A stretch of DNA of 64,000 nucleotides from CAVTPD01 sp963736575 (GCA_963736575.1 CAVTPD010000001.1:372001-436000); one strand, 5' to 3'; counted from the stretch's first letter, positions 27,810 through 37,731 are shown. Made by a program: numbers and translations. The notes: generated by a model not told the origin, from the letters alone.

Positions 27810-29336
27810 ATGTTGAATAAACTTCAGATATTTTCCGACTTCAATTTAGATCTTTCCAAAAGACTACCAGCTGCATATTCAGGCGAAAAAGAATTTGTTT
27901 CAGATTCTTTAGCTAGAGAAATTATTTCGCCTAATACCAATAAAAAGATAGCACAGATAAGTTTTGCTAGTAAGAATGACATTGCTCAAATAATAGAGGC
28001 GGCTTATAGTTGTAAAGAAGAATGGGCTGTTTATCCGGCACCAAAAAGGGGAGAGATTGTTCGCCAAATAGGTATGGAAACCCGCAAATATAAATCGGAT
28101 TTGGCTACTATTATTTCTACCGAAATGGGAAAGCCAATTCAGGAAGCTTTGGGTGAAGTTCAAGAGATGATAGACATTTGCGATTATTGTACGGGCCTTT
28201 CTAGAATGCTGTATGGTAAAGTTATGCCTTCAGAAAGAGAAGGACATAAATTGTTGGAACAATATCATCCTTTGGGTGTTGTAGGTATTGTAACCGCTTT
28301 TAATTTCCCTATAGCGGTTTGGTCTTGGAATGCAATGATTGCAATTACTTGTGGTAATACATGCATATGGAAACCTTCTGAAAAAGCACCCTTAATAGCG
28401 GTAGCCATTCATCAAATTGTGCAAAAAGTACTTCGGGAAAATAAAATAGAAACACCTCTGTTTTCTATAATACAAGGGGATGCAGAAGTGGGTGAGTGCC
28501 TAGTATCTTCAGCTAAAGTAGCCTTAGTTTCCGCAACAGGTAGTACCAGAATGGGAAAAAAAGTACAAGCAATTGTAGCTAAGCGATTAGGTAAAACTCT
28601 TTTAGAGTTAGGAGGAAATAATGCTACTATAGTAACTAAAAATGCCGATTTAAGCCTTGCTATACCCGCTATTGTATTTGGCGCCATTGGAAATACAGGG
28701 CAACGTTGTACCACAACACGTAGAGTTATAGTACATTCCGACTTATTTAAAGAAGTGGAACAAAAGTTGCTTAAAGCATATATGTCAGTTAATGTTGGTG
28801 ATTCTCTTAAGAGTGAAAACCACATGGGGCCTTTAATAGATTCTGCATCGGTAGAATTGTATAAAGAAACTATTATTAGGGCCAAAAAAGAAGGTGGAGA
28901 AGTTTTGTGTGGTGGAAATGTAATTGGTGGAAACTTCGTAGAACCAACAATTATAAGAATAGAAAAAGATGCAGAAGTGTTGTTAAATGAATCCTTTGTG
29001 CCTATTTTGTATCTTATTAAATATGAGGGAGATACAAAAGAGTCTGTGCAGATTCAAAACAATGTTTCACAAGGATTGTCGTCTTCAATTTTTACGGAAA
29101 ACATGAAAGAGATGGAGATGTTTCTTTCGGCTATTGGTTCAGACTGCGGAATTGCTAATGTTAATGTTGGTACTTCGGGTGCCGAAATTGGTGGTGCTTT
29201 TGGTGGCGAAAAGGATACTGGCGGTGGAAGAGAATCGGGTTCTGATTCTTGGAAGCAATATATGAGAAGACAAACTGTAACCATAAACTACAGTAATGCG
29301 TTACCCTTATCACAGGGAATTAAATTCGATTTATAA
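27810..29336 (+). CDS. Aldehyde dehydrogenase, ALDH7/aminoadipate-semialdehyde type
   Basis: A 508-residue NAD-dependent aldehyde dehydrogenase. It resembles the ALDH7 group (antiquitin, L-piperidine-6-carboxylate dehydrogenase), which oxidises alpha-aminoadipic semialdehyde in lysine breakdown. The general-base glutamate is in LLELGGNN near residue 262 and the nucleophile cysteine in GQRCTTTRR near 296; both are typical of this group. The segment FNFPIAVWSWNAM near 165 is the conserved Asn loop. Start is ATG. It is followed at 6 bases by a response regulator. Lysine catabolism is an inference from the subfamily only. Confidence 0.85.
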   Translation: MLNKLQIFSDFNLDLSKRLPAAYSGEKEFVSDSLAREIISPNTNKKIAQISFASKNDIAQIIEAAYSCKEEWAVYPAPKRGEIVRQIGMETRKYKSDLATIISTEMGKPIQEALGEVQEMIDICDYCTGLSRMLYGKVMPSEREGHKLLEQYHPLGVVGIVTAFNFPIAVWSWNAMIAITCGNTCIWKPSEKAPLIAVAIHQIVQKVLRENKIETPLFSIIQGDAEVGECLVSSAKVALVSATGSTRMGKKVQAIVAKRLGKTLLELGGNNATIVTKNADLSLAIPAIVFGAIGNTGQRCTTTRRVIVHSDLFKEVEQKLLKAYMSVNVGDSLKSENHMGPLIDSASVELYKETIIRAKKEGGEVLCGGNVIGGNFVEPTIIRIEKDAEVLLNESFVPILYLIKYEGDTKESVQIQNNVSQGLSSSIFTENMKEMEMFLSAIGSDCGIANVNVGTSGAEIGGAFGGEKDTGGGRESGSDSWKQYMRRQTVTINYSNALPLSQGIKFDL

Positions 29337-29342
29337 AAAGCT

Positions 29343-29747
29343 ATGGGAGATAAGAAGTGTTTTGCAGTGATGTTGGTAGATGATAACGAAATCGATAATC
29401 TAATCAACTCAAAAATAATAGAAACAACGGCTATTGCAGAAGTGATTTATACCCACTCTACTGCAATTAGTGCTATAGATTTTCTTAAAAATATTAGAAA
29501 AATTTCTACGGAAGAAGATAATAAACTACCAGATTATATCTTTTTAGATATTGATATGCCCATGATGGATGGCTTTCAGTTTATTGAGGAGTTTAATTCT
29601 TTAGATCCATTTATAACCAACTATTGCAAAGTTGTGATGCTTACAGCTTCTATGAATCCTAAGGATAAGATGCAAGCATCTAAAAGCAATGCAATGATTA
29701 AATATTTAAATAAACCTTTAAGAGAGGCAGATATAAAAGCGCTTTAA
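29343..29747 (+). CDS. Single-domain CheY-like response regulator
   Basis: A 134-residue receiver domain without an output domain. The acidic pocket is DD at 13-14, the phosphorylation site is D69 in FLDIDMPMMDG, and the switch residues are the threonine in MLTAS and the lysine in NKPL near 127. All are intact. In Bacteroidetes such regulators of the rcp1 type often act in phosphorelays with hybrid kinases encoded elsewhere. It follows the aldehyde dehydrogenase at 6 bases, so is probably co-transcribed; the partner kinase is not obvious here. Confidence 0.85.
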   Translation: MGDKKCFAVMLVDDNEIDNLINSKIIETTAIAEVIYTHSTAISAIDFLKNIRKISTEEDNKLPDYIFLDIDMPMMDGFQFIEEFNSLDPFITNYCKVVMLTASMNPKDKMQASKSNAMIKYLNKPLREADIKAL

Positions 29748-29758
29748 AAAAAGCGCTT
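29737..29758. terminator. Hairpin shared by response regulator and topA
   Basis: Two copies of the palindrome AAGCGCTT (29737-29744, 29751-29758) flank a 6-base A-rich loop and are followed by T-runs on the plus strand. The hairpin covers the stop codon of the regulator gene (29745-29747) and two bases of the topA stop (29757-29759), so the two convergent genes share one very compact terminator. Confidence 0.65.
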
Positions 29759-32177
29759 ATTTTTTCTTAGTCGTTGTTGCTGTTTTAGGTTTTGCCTTTG
29801 CTTTAGCCTTCGGTTTGGTTGCTTTAGTTGTAGCTGTTTTGGCAGTACTTGTTTTAGCTGCGGCTTTAGCTTTACCCTTCACTGGCTGGTTTTCGGCTAA
29901 TTCAACACATTTTTCGTAGGTAATAGTAGTTGGGTCCTCAATGTCTTTAGGGATTTTTACGTTTTGTTTACCAAACTTAATATATGGTCCCCAACGTCCG
30001 TTTAATATTTGCACTTCAGGATCTTCGTCAAAGCTTTTAATGTGCTTTTTAGCATCCGCTTCACGTTTTTCAAGAATCAGCTCAATAGCGTGATCTTCCT
30101 CAATATCTAAGGGATCAACATCCTTTAGCGAAACAAATTTACTATCGTGTCTAATGTATGGCCCAAATCTACCAATGGCCGCTACAATTTTCTTGTCTTC
30201 AAACATACCTACGTCTCTAGGTAGTTTAAATAATTCTAAAGCTTCTTCTAAAGTAACGGTTTCTAAAAGCTGCCCTTTTCTTAAACTAGCGTATTTAGGC
30301 TTCTCTTCTTCTTCTAGCTCATCTGGCGCTCCAATTTGAGCTACGGCCCCATATCTGCCCAAGCGTACCAACACGGTCATCCCAGAGTCTGGGTGCTTGC
30401 CTAATATTTTTTCTGTACCAACTTCCGAACGGTCAATTTCAGAAGTGATTTCTACTTTTTCATGGAAATTACCGTAGAAACTAGCAATCATCTTTTGCCA
30501 TTCGGTTTTACCGTTGGCAATAGAGTCAAACTCTTGTTCAATATTTGCTGTAAAAGAATATTCTGTAACTACAGGAAAATGTTTTACTAAGAAATCTGTC
30601 ACCACCATAGCAATGTCGGTTGGGAAAAGTTTGTTTTTTTCCGCTCCTGTGATTTCAGATTGCGTTACTTCAGTAATATGATTGTCCTTAAGTTTAAGGA
30701 TGTTGTATTTCCTTTCTTTACCGTCTCTACTTTCTTTAAGCACATAGCCTCTTTTTTGAACCGTAGAAATTGTTGGTGCATAAGTAGATGGTCTACCAAT
30801 ACCCATTTCTTCTAACTTCTTCACTAAAGTGGCTTCGTTAAAACGAGCAGCATGTCTGGTGAAACGTTGTGTTGCTTTAAGATTATCTAATTCTAATTGT
30901 TGCCCAACAGTTAACGGAGGAAGCATTCCTTTTTCCTCTTCGTCTTCTAAATCGTCATCGTCGGTTGATTCTAAATAAACTTTTAAGAAGCCTTCAAATG
31001 TAATTACTTCACCTTGTGCTCTTAATTGTTCGGTTAATCCAGTTATTGAAATGGCAACGTTTGTTTTTTCAGTTTGTGCATTGGCCATTTGAGAAGCAAT
31101 AGCACGCTTCCAAATTAATTCATACAAACGAATTTCATTTCTTTCCCCATCTACTTCGTGGGCAGAAAAATCAGTAGGACGTATGGCTTCATGCGCTTCT
31201 TGTGCAGAAGAAGCTTTGGTTTTATATTTTCTTTCTTCCGAAAATTCTGCGCCGTATTGCGTGGTGATTTCCTTTTTAGCAGCAGACCTTGCATCATCCG
31301 ATAAATTTAGGGAGTCGGTACGCATATAGGTAATCTTACCCGATTCGTACAACCTCTGTGCAACCGTCATGGTTTGTGCTACCGAGAAACCTAATTTTCT
31401 GCTGGCTTCTTGCTGAAGGGTAGAAGTAGTAAAAGGAGGTGCTGGTTTTTTAGTACCTGGTTTCTTTTCTAATGATTCAATTGCAAAATCTTTGCTAATA
31501 CATTTTTCTAAGAATTCGCGGGCTTCTTCTTCTGTTTTAAATTTTTCTGGAAGTTCTGCTTTTAGCTCTTTACCTTTTTCTAATTGAAAAATGGCTTGAA
31601 CTTTAAAGAAAGTAGCGCTTTTAAAGGCTTCAATTTCTCTTTCTTTTTCAACCACCATCCGTACAGCTACAGACTGTACTCTACCAGCAGAAAGACCACG
31701 TTTAACTTTTTTCCATAATACAGGTGAAAGTTCGTAACCTACTAAACGGTCTAATATTCTTCGGGCTTGCTGTGCGTTCACTAAATTATAATCAATCTCA
31801 CGTGGAGATTCAATAGCGCTAGTGATGGCCTTTTTGGTGATTTCGTGGAAAGCAATTCTTTTTGTTTCCTTGTTTTTTAAATCAAGGGATTCGTATAAAT
31901 GCCAAGAAATGGCTTCCCCTTCACGGTCATCATCCGTTGCTAACCAAACCGTTTCGGCCTCCTTACAAAGTTTTTTAAGGTCTTTAATTACCTCTTTCTT
32001 GTCTGGGGAAATTTGATAGGTAGGTTCAAATCCATGTTCTACATCTATAGACATTCCGCCCTTAGGAAGATCTCTTACGTGCCCATAACTGGACTTTACA
32101 AGGAAATCTTTACCTAAGTATCCTTCTATTGTTTTTGCCTTTGCAGGGGACTCTACTATTACCAGATTTTTTGCCAT
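29757..32177 (-). CDS. topA: DNA topoisomerase I
   Basis: Type IA topoisomerase of 806 aa; it relaxes negative supercoils by a single-strand break. The Toprim domain is at about residues 1-130 (IVESPAKAKTI and WLATDDDREGEAISWHLYE with the acidic metal triad). The active-site tyrosine lies in ITYMRTDSLNLS near 285. The region after about 570 has topoisomerase C-terminal repeat modules (GRFGPYIRHDSKFVSL, GRWGPYIKFGKQNVKIP) in place of zinc fingers, then a lysine/alanine-rich tail, common in Bacteroidetes. ATG start; single gene convergent with the response regulator. Confidence 0.96.
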   Translation of the reverse strand: MAKNLVIVESPAKAKTIEGYLGKDFLVKSSYGHVRDLPKGGMSIDVEHGFEPTYQISPDKKEVIKDLKKLCKEAETVWLATDDDREGEAISWHLYESLDLKNKETKRIAFHEITKKAITSAIESPREIDYNLVNAQQARRILDRLVGYELSPVLWKKVKRGLSAGRVQSVAVRMVVEKEREIEAFKSATFFKVQAIFQLEKGKELKAELPEKFKTEEEAREFLEKCISKDFAIESLEKKPGTKKPAPPFTTSTLQQEASRKLGFSVAQTMTVAQRLYESGKITYMRTDSLNLSDDARSAAKKEITTQYGAEFSEERKYKTKASSAQEAHEAIRPTDFSAHEVDGERNEIRLYELIWKRAIASQMANAQTEKTNVAISITGLTEQLRAQGEVITFEGFLKVYLESTDDDDLEDEEEKGMLPPLTVGQQLELDNLKATQRFTRHAARFNEATLVKKLEEMGIGRPSTYAPTISTVQKRGYVLKESRDGKERKYNILKLKDNHITEVTQSEITGAEKNKLFPTDIAMVVTDFLVKHFPVVTEYSFTANIEQEFDSIANGKTEWQKMIASFYGNFHEKVEITSEIDRSEVGTEKILGKHPDSGMTVLVRLGRYGAVAQIGAPDELEEEEKPKYASLRKGQLLETVTLEEALELFKLPRDVGMFEDKKIVAAIGRFGPYIRHDSKFVSLKDVDPLDIEEDHAIELILEKREADAKKHIKSFDEDPEVQILNGRWGPYIKFGKQNVKIPKDIEDPTTITYEKCVELAENQPVKGKAKAAAKTSTAKTATTKATKPKAKAKAKPKTATTTKKK

Positions 32178-32316
32178 AACTTATAATTCCAACAACTTTG
32201 GGCCTCAAATTTTGATAAAAAAATATTATTAATGCAAGTTAGTTTCTCAAACGAAGATGGGAAGAAAAGCATTTATTTATCAAATAAATAAAAAAATACC
32301 TTGTTAATTCACATTA

Positions 32317-32811
32317 ATGAAACGCTTAATCTTAATAAGACACGCTAAATCTGACTGGGAAAATACTGGTTTAAAAGATTTTGACAGGCCTTTAAACAGT
32401 AGAGGACACCGGGTGGCACCTCGAATGGGGCTTTTTTTAAAAGAAAATGGAATTCAGCCTAAAAAAATTTTTACGTCTACTGCTGTAAGAGCGTTAACAA
32501 CTACAGAATATATTTCTGAACAGTTGGGCTTGGAAGAACATGTGGTTGAAAACGAAGAACTATACCAGGCTTCGGCTAGAAAATTATTAGCTGAAATTAC
32601 CACTACCGATAATAAGTTAGAAGCAATTGCTTTTGTGGGGCATAACCCTGATTTAACCTATTTTATTGAATACGTTACTGGTGAGGAAATTGGTAACCTA
32701 CCTACTTGTGGTGTGGCAGTAATTGATTTTGAATTTGATTCTTGGGGAATGGTAAGCGAAAAGACCGGTAATCTTTTTCAGTTGTATTTACCTAAGGATT
32801 TGGGGATGTGA
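32317..32811 (+). CDS. sixA: Histidine phosphatase, SixA family
   Basis: A 164-residue phosphohistidine/phosphoglycerate-mutase-type phosphatase. The catalytic RHA-box is LIRHAKSDW (H9), and the second histidine is in VGHNPDL near 110. SixA proteins remove phosphate from phosphohistidine in phosphorelay Hpt domains, but small members are annotated by similarity only. The ATG start is clear. It precedes a surface-glycan cluster; no direct link is evident. Confidence 0.85.
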   Translation: MKRLILIRHAKSDWENTGLKDFDRPLNSRGHRVAPRMGLFLKENGIQPKKIFTSTAVRALTTTEYISEQLGLEEHVVENEELYQASARKLLAEITTTDNKLEAIAFVGHNPDLTYFIEYVTGEEIGNLPTCGVAVIDFEFDSWGMVSEKTGNLFQLYLPKDLGM

Positions 32812-32830
32812 AATTTTGCATTGGTATAAG

Positions 32831-33736
32831 ATGAAAACAATCTCTGTAATTATTACCACGTATAACTCTAGCAATTCAATTGAATCAACTCTAAATTCTA
32901 TATTTTCTCAGAAGGGGATTAATAAATATTTTATGCTTGAGGTTATTGCTGTGGATGATTGCTCTACCGATAATACAGTACAAATTCTAAGTAGATACGA
33001 TCTTAAGTTAATTGTTAATGGTAAAAATTCTGGTGGGCCAAACAACGGTAGAAATATTGGGTTAAAGGTTTCAGAAGGAGATTTTATTTGTATTGCAGAT
33101 CACGATGATGTTTGGCATAAAGATAAAATGGAAACATTATTACCATTTTTAGAGCAAGCGCCAATTATATCTTCTGGTTATGTGGTCAATGATCAATCAA
33201 GAAAAACTAAAACTGAGAGAGTAGCTTCAAATGAATTGGTGAGTTATTATAAAAGGAATGAAACGTTTCTTAAAAAACTTACAAAATCTTTAAAAGGCCA
33301 AAAGGCGTATATCGGAAGTTTAATTTTTAGCAAAAAACTTAAAAAAATATATTTTGAAGAAGTGTTTGGTGTAGTAGATTATGATTGGATTTTAAGATTG
33401 TTTCACCAGCAAGAGTCTATTGAAGTGAACAAAGCACTCTACACTAGGAACGTGTATGGTAGTAATCTGTCTTTAGATGAAGATTACAGAAGAAAAGATT
33501 TTTATTATTCGTTATTAGCAATTGAATATTTTGAAAATGATTACCCTCAACAAGTAGGTCTTTCTTACAAAAAAATACATGGTAGCAGAGCGCGCTATTA
33601 TTATTTAGTAGGCAATATGGAAAAAGCAAGATTCTATTTTAGAAAGGCACCTTTTAGCATAAAAATAGTCCTATACTATCTTACTACTTATTTTGGGGCC
33701 TCTTTGGTTAAGAGGGCGTCACCAGTTTTTGGTTAA
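32831..33736 (+). CDS. Glycosyltransferase family 2
   Basis: A 301-residue GT-A fold transferase. The opening ISVIITTYNSSNSIESTLNS is typical of family 2, the nucleotide-sugar pocket contains EVIAVDDCSTDNT, and the metal motif is DHDDVWH near residue 93. I chose the ATG at 32831; a TTG at 32816 would add 5 residues only. Family 2 enzymes add single sugars to surface polysaccharides, lipids or glycoproteins. It is first in a tight three-gene cluster with a sulfotransferase and a second family-2 enzyme. Confidence 0.9.
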   Translation: MKTISVIITTYNSSNSIESTLNSIFSQKGINKYFMLEVIAVDDCSTDNTVQILSRYDLKLIVNGKNSGGPNNGRNIGLKVSEGDFICIADHDDVWHKDKMETLLPFLEQAPIISSGYVVNDQSRKTKTERVASNELVSYYKRNETFLKKLTKSLKGQKAYIGSLIFSKKLKKIYFEEVFGVVDYDWILRLFHQQESIEVNKALYTRNVYGSNLSLDEDYRRKDFYYSLLAIEYFENDYPQQVGLSYKKIHGSRARYYYLVGNMEKARFYFRKAPFSIKIVLYYLTTYFGASLVKRASPVFG

Positions 33737-33751
33737 ATTGAGGCTTGTTAT

Positions 33752-34363
33752 ATGAAATTATACCTTATACATATTCCTAAATCAGCAGGGGCATCAGTTT
33801 ACTTAACATATAAAAATCAAGATTTAAAATTATGGGGACATAATTCCAGAAGATCTTCATATAAAACATTTCCTTCCTCTTTAACCTTTAAAATAAGCAA
33901 AATAATACCATTTAAGATTTTTAGGACTTTCACAATTGTCAGAAACCCATGGGATAGAGTTGTTTCTGCTTATAGTTATTTGCTTAAAGGGGGCAACTGT
34001 AAGGAAGATGAATCTGATGGAATAGTCTATGTTACACCATTTTTGGATTTCGAAGATTTTATAAAGAATGGCCTAAAAAAAGCATCCATAGAGCAACTAC
34101 ATTTCATGCCACAACTTCACTGGGTTTCTCACAATAAAAAAATAGTAGTGGATTCTGTTTTAAGATTTTCAGAACTAGATCACCAATTGAGAGAATTTTT
34201 GAAAGAACATGGAAGAGAGCTTGCTCCACTTAAGGAAGTTCATAAAGTGAAAAGAGCCTTATACACTTCTTTTTATAGTGAAGAAACTAAAAGTATAGTG
34301 GCAGAAATTTACAAAGATGAAATTCAAATGTTTGGTTTTTGTTTTGAAGATGGTATCCAATGA
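33752..34363 (+). CDS. Sulfotransferase family protein
   Basis: A 203-residue enzyme of the sulfotransferase 2 type, related to carbohydrate sulfotransferases. The 5'-phosphosulfate loop is IHIPKSAGASV at residues 5-16 and the 3'-phosphate-binding segment is IVRNPWDRVVSAY near residue 65. PAPS would be the donor and a sugar hydroxyl the acceptor. It has no signal or membrane helix, so works in the cytoplasm. It lies between two family-2 glycosyltransferases and overlaps the second as ATGA. The whole suggests a sulfated surface glycan. Confidence 0.88.
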   Translation: MKLYLIHIPKSAGASVYLTYKNQDLKLWGHNSRRSSYKTFPSSLTFKISKIIPFKIFRTFTIVRNPWDRVVSAYSYLLKGGNCKEDESDGIVYVTPFLDFEDFIKNGLKKASIEQLHFMPQLHWVSHNKKIVVDSVLRFSELDHQLREFLKEHGRELAPLKEVHKVKRALYTSFYSEETKSIVAEIYKDEIQMFGFCFEDGIQ

Positions 34364-35211
34364 TAAATTCTAAACCTCTAATATCGATTTGTGTACCAAC
34401 CTTTAATGGAGAAGCATTTTTAAAAGAAGCTTTAAATTCTATTGAAAAACAATTATATAGACCAATTGAAGTGGTCATTTCCGATGATTTCTCAAAAGAT
34501 AAAACTTGTAAGATAGCTCAAGATTTTGCGAAAAATGTGGGTTTTCCAGTGAATATAGTAAGTCACAAACCCGAGGGGATTGGGGCTAATTGGAATAACT
34601 GTATTAAATGTGCTAACGGAGATTATATAAAATTTTTGTTTCAGGATGATGTTTTAGTAGAGGGTTGTTTAGACGAAATGATTAAGCCATTTATGAGGTC
34701 TTCTTCCTTTGGGATGGTAGTTTGTGATAAGGTTTTGTTAGGAGACCCAGGAGAGCAAGAGAAAGCAATTCACGAGGTAATGAAAGACTATCTTTTAAAA
34801 GGGAAGTCAAGTATTGAAATTTTGAGTAATAACGATTTTTATAAACAGCCTAGAAATAAAATTGGTGAGCCTACTTGTGTATTGTTAAAGAAAGAAGTGT
34901 TTTCTAAAGTTGGTTTTTTTAATCAACAACTTACTCAGTCATTAGATTATGAGTTTTGGTACCGCTTACTTTTAAAATATGAATATTATTATATCGATAA
35001 GCCTCTTGTTGGTTTTAGAATACATGAAAAGCAAACTACTAAGGTAAATGCTGTTCAAATAATGAAAGACACCTATTTACTGCCTCTGTTACTTTTAAAA
35101 AAACATTATAGAGTACTTTCTATCACAAGTAAAAAGGAAATAATAAAAAAAATAATAACTGGCTTCATTGCGTATTACTTTTTAAAACCCATAAAAAGTA
35201 TTTTAAAATAA
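34360..35211 (+). CDS. Glycosyltransferase family 2
   Basis: A 283-residue GT-A transferase. The opening ISICVPTFNGEAFLKEAL, the donor site VVISDDFSKDKT and the metal motif FQDDVLVEG near residue 94 are all present. The C-terminal part is basic and hydrophobic (HYRVLSITSKKEII, FIAYYFL), perhaps a membrane-contacting tail. ATG overlaps the sulfotransferase stop (ATGA), so the two are translated together. Sugar and acceptor are unknown. Confidence 0.9.
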   Translation: MINSKPLISICVPTFNGEAFLKEALNSIEKQLYRPIEVVISDDFSKDKTCKIAQDFAKNVGFPVNIVSHKPEGIGANWNNCIKCANGDYIKFLFQDDVLVEGCLDEMIKPFMRSSSFGMVVCDKVLLGDPGEQEKAIHEVMKDYLLKGKSSIEILSNNDFYKQPRNKIGEPTCVLLKKEVFSKVGFFNQQLTQSLDYEFWYRLLLKYEYYYIDKPLVGFRIHEKQTTKVNAVQIMKDTYLLPLLLLKKHYRVLSITSKKEIIKKIITGFIAYYFLKPIKSILK

Positions 35212-35284
35212 TTTTTATCCACGCGTATAGTTGTTAGAATCTTCAAAATTAAATTAGTTTTGGTTTTATGCTATTCATGAAATT

Positions 35285-37699
35285 ATGAAGAATAAGAATT
35301 TATTAGGCCTTATAATCTGTTTGTTAGCCTTTGCTATCACTGCTTTTTTCTTTAAACCATTGGTTTTTGAAAACAAAGTATTGAAACAACATGATATCTC
35401 TATGTGGCAAGGTGGGGCAAAAGAATTGAAAGACTGTAGCAAGAGTTCTGATCAAGAGGCCTTATGGTCTAACTCTATGTTTGGAGGAATGCCGGGCTAT
35501 TTAAACGGTACAAAATACAATGGTAATTATGTGGATTTTATATTTATGTCTGCTACAAGAATATTGCCATATCCTTCTGGTACTGTCTTTTTAGCTTTCG
35601 TTTCGTGTTTTGTGTTATTGTTAAGTTTTAGAGTAAATATTTGGGCTTCGGCAATTGGTGCACTTTGTTTTGCCTTTGCTTCTTTTAATGTAATTAGTTT
35701 AGTAGCGGGTCATAATGCCAAAGTGGTAGCTATATCGTTAATGCCTTTAGGTCTTGCGGGCATAAATTGGATTTTCCGGAAAAAATATCTTTTAGGAGTA
35801 ATTATTGCAGCGCTTGGTTTTGCATTGATTGTTCAGTCGGGGCATTACCAAATTGTATATTACCAGTTTTTAATATTGGGTATATTCTGCTTAATAAAGG
35901 GAGTAGAATTACTTCAGCTAAAAGATTTTAAACATTTAGGTATTGTAGTAGGCTTAAGTATTGCTGCTGTTTTAATTGGTGTTGGTGCTTCAGCAGGTAA
36001 ACTTTTAACCGTAAAAGAATACGGACAATATTCTATAAGAGGAAAGTCCGAATTAAAAGCTAAAAGCGAGAGTGATGCTGGTAGTGGTTTAGACAGAGAT
36101 TATGCTTTTGCATGGAGCCAAGGGAAACTAGAAAATCTAACCTATATAATTCCTAATCTTTTTGGTGGCGGTAGTACCGGTGCTTTAGGCGAAGATAGTG
36201 AAGCCTACAAAGCGTTTAAAAGACAAGGAGCCTCTAAACAACAAGCTTTGCAACAAGTGCAAAGAATGCCGTTGTATTGGGGAGACCAATCGTTTACGGC
36301 GGGGCCTATTTATTTAGGGGCAATTGCTGTATTCTTATTTGTGTTAAGTCTTTTCGTTTTAGATAAAAAACAAAAATACTGGATTGTGTCTATCCTTGTT
36401 TTGGGATTGATTCTTTCTATGGGGAAAAATTTTTCCAGCATAAATTATCTATTGTTTGACTATTTGCCAGGGCTAAATAAGTTTAGAACACCAGCTATGG
36501 CAGTGGTTATACCACAGTTGATTATTGCTGTTGCTGCCGGTTTAGCTATTAATAAAGTCTTCTTTTCGGAAGAAAAAATAGAGAACCTGAACAAGAAATT
36601 ATTTTATGCTTTGGGTATTACAGGCGGATTTTGTTTGTTTTTAATAGTTTTTGGTAAAGCCTTATTTTCTTTTGAAGGGGCTAGCGATCAGTATATTCAG
36701 CAACAAGCACCCTGGTTATTAGATGCGTTAATACAAGATAGAGCCTCATTACTAACCAAAGATGCTTTTAGATCTTTGTTTTTGATTTTAGCCTCAGGTG
36801 CTCTAATCTATTTTGCATTAAATAATAAACTGAAAAAAGAGTTCGCTCTTTATGGGGTTTTAGCATTAGTAGCATTTGATTTAATTGGTATAAGTAACCG
36901 ATACATTAGCGAAGACAATTACGAAAAAGAAAAGAAAAAAGAGTTTGTGCCTTCAGTGGCCGACCAATCTATTTTTCAGAATGCTATGGGAGAGAATTAC
37001 AGAGTTTATAACCTGAATAATCCATTTAACGAAGCAAGAACCTCTTATTTTCATCATTCATTGGGTGGTTATCATGGGGCTAAAATGCGTAGATACCAAG
37101 ATTTAATTGAAAAACACATAAGTCAAAACAATCAAAAGGTTTTAAGAATGCTGAATACTCAATATGTGATTACAGATCCTAATCAGCCAGCTCAACCTTT
37201 TAACGGCTTGGGTAATGCTTGGTTTGTTAGTGATTTAGTTAAGGTGAATAGCCCAGATGAGGAAATTAATTATCTAGGTGTTAAGAATTTCAGTCCTGAA
37301 AAAAATGCGGTGATCGATGCTTCTAAGTTTAATGTAGAAAAAACGAGTTATGAAGTAAGTCCAGATGCTACTATTAAGTTAGACCTGTATTCATGTAATC
37401 AGTTAGCGTTTACTTCTAATAATCCAAAAGATGGCTTTGCTGTGTTTTCTGAAATCTATTATCCGGAAGGTTGGGTAGCTACAATAGATGGTGAAAATGC
37501 AGAAATTAAAAGAGTAGATTATGTATTAAGAGCGTTAGAGATACCTAAAGGTAAACATAAAATCAAATTCAGTTTTGAACCCCAAAGTTATTATACGGGA
37601 GAAACCTTATCGATGATTTTCTCTTCTCTAGTGCTAATCCTATGCTTTGGTGGAGGTGGTTTTTTAATCTTCCAAAGTATTACAAAAGGGAAAGAGTAA
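35285..37699 (+). CDS. YfhO-family membrane protein (GT-C-like)
   Basis: An 804-residue integral membrane protein of the YfhO type, which resembles GT-C glycosyltransferases. About a dozen helices span residues 5-550, with a large loop near 20-80 (ISMWQGGAKE...NSMFGGMPGYLNG). The C-terminal 200 residues form a soluble beta-rich domain (YYPEGWVATIDGENAEI), then a last helix near 778. In Firmicutes YfhO helps glycosylate lipoteichoic acid; in Bacteroidetes the role is unknown. It follows the glycosyltransferase/sulfotransferase cluster on the same strand after 73 bases. Ends at a strong terminator. Confidence 0.85.
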   Translation: MKNKNLLGLIICLLAFAITAFFFKPLVFENKVLKQHDISMWQGGAKELKDCSKSSDQEALWSNSMFGGMPGYLNGTKYNGNYVDFIFMSATRILPYPSGTVFLAFVSCFVLLLSFRVNIWASAIGALCFAFASFNVISLVAGHNAKVVAISLMPLGLAGINWIFRKKYLLGVIIAALGFALIVQSGHYQIVYYQFLILGIFCLIKGVELLQLKDFKHLGIVVGLSIAAVLIGVGASAGKLLTVKEYGQYSIRGKSELKAKSESDAGSGLDRDYAFAWSQGKLENLTYIIPNLFGGGSTGALGEDSEAYKAFKRQGASKQQALQQVQRMPLYWGDQSFTAGPIYLGAIAVFLFVLSLFVLDKKQKYWIVSILVLGLILSMGKNFSSINYLLFDYLPGLNKFRTPAMAVVIPQLIIAVAAGLAINKVFFSEEKIENLNKKLFYALGITGGFCLFLIVFGKALFSFEGASDQYIQQQAPWLLDALIQDRASLLTKDAFRSLFLILASGALIYFALNNKLKKEFALYGVLALVAFDLIGISNRYISEDNYEKEKKKEFVPSVADQSIFQNAMGENYRVYNLNNPFNEARTSYFHHSLGGYHGAKMRRYQDLIEKHISQNNQKVLRMLNTQYVITDPNQPAQPFNGLGNAWFVSDLVKVNSPDEEINYLGVKNFSPEKNAVIDASKFNVEKTSYEVSPDATIKLDLYSCNQLAFTSNNPKDGFAVFSEIYYPEGWVATIDGENAEIKRVDYVLRALEIPKGKHKIKFSFEPQSYYTGETLSMIFSSLVLILCFGGGGFLIFQSITKGKE

Positions 37700-37731
37700 A
37701 CTAGAAAAAAGGAAACAATAGAATGCATAAA

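Noticed and set aside
32816..32830. Upstream TTG as the start of the first family-2 glycosyltransferase
   Set aside because: It adds only five residues in front of a clear ATG and the canonical family start.
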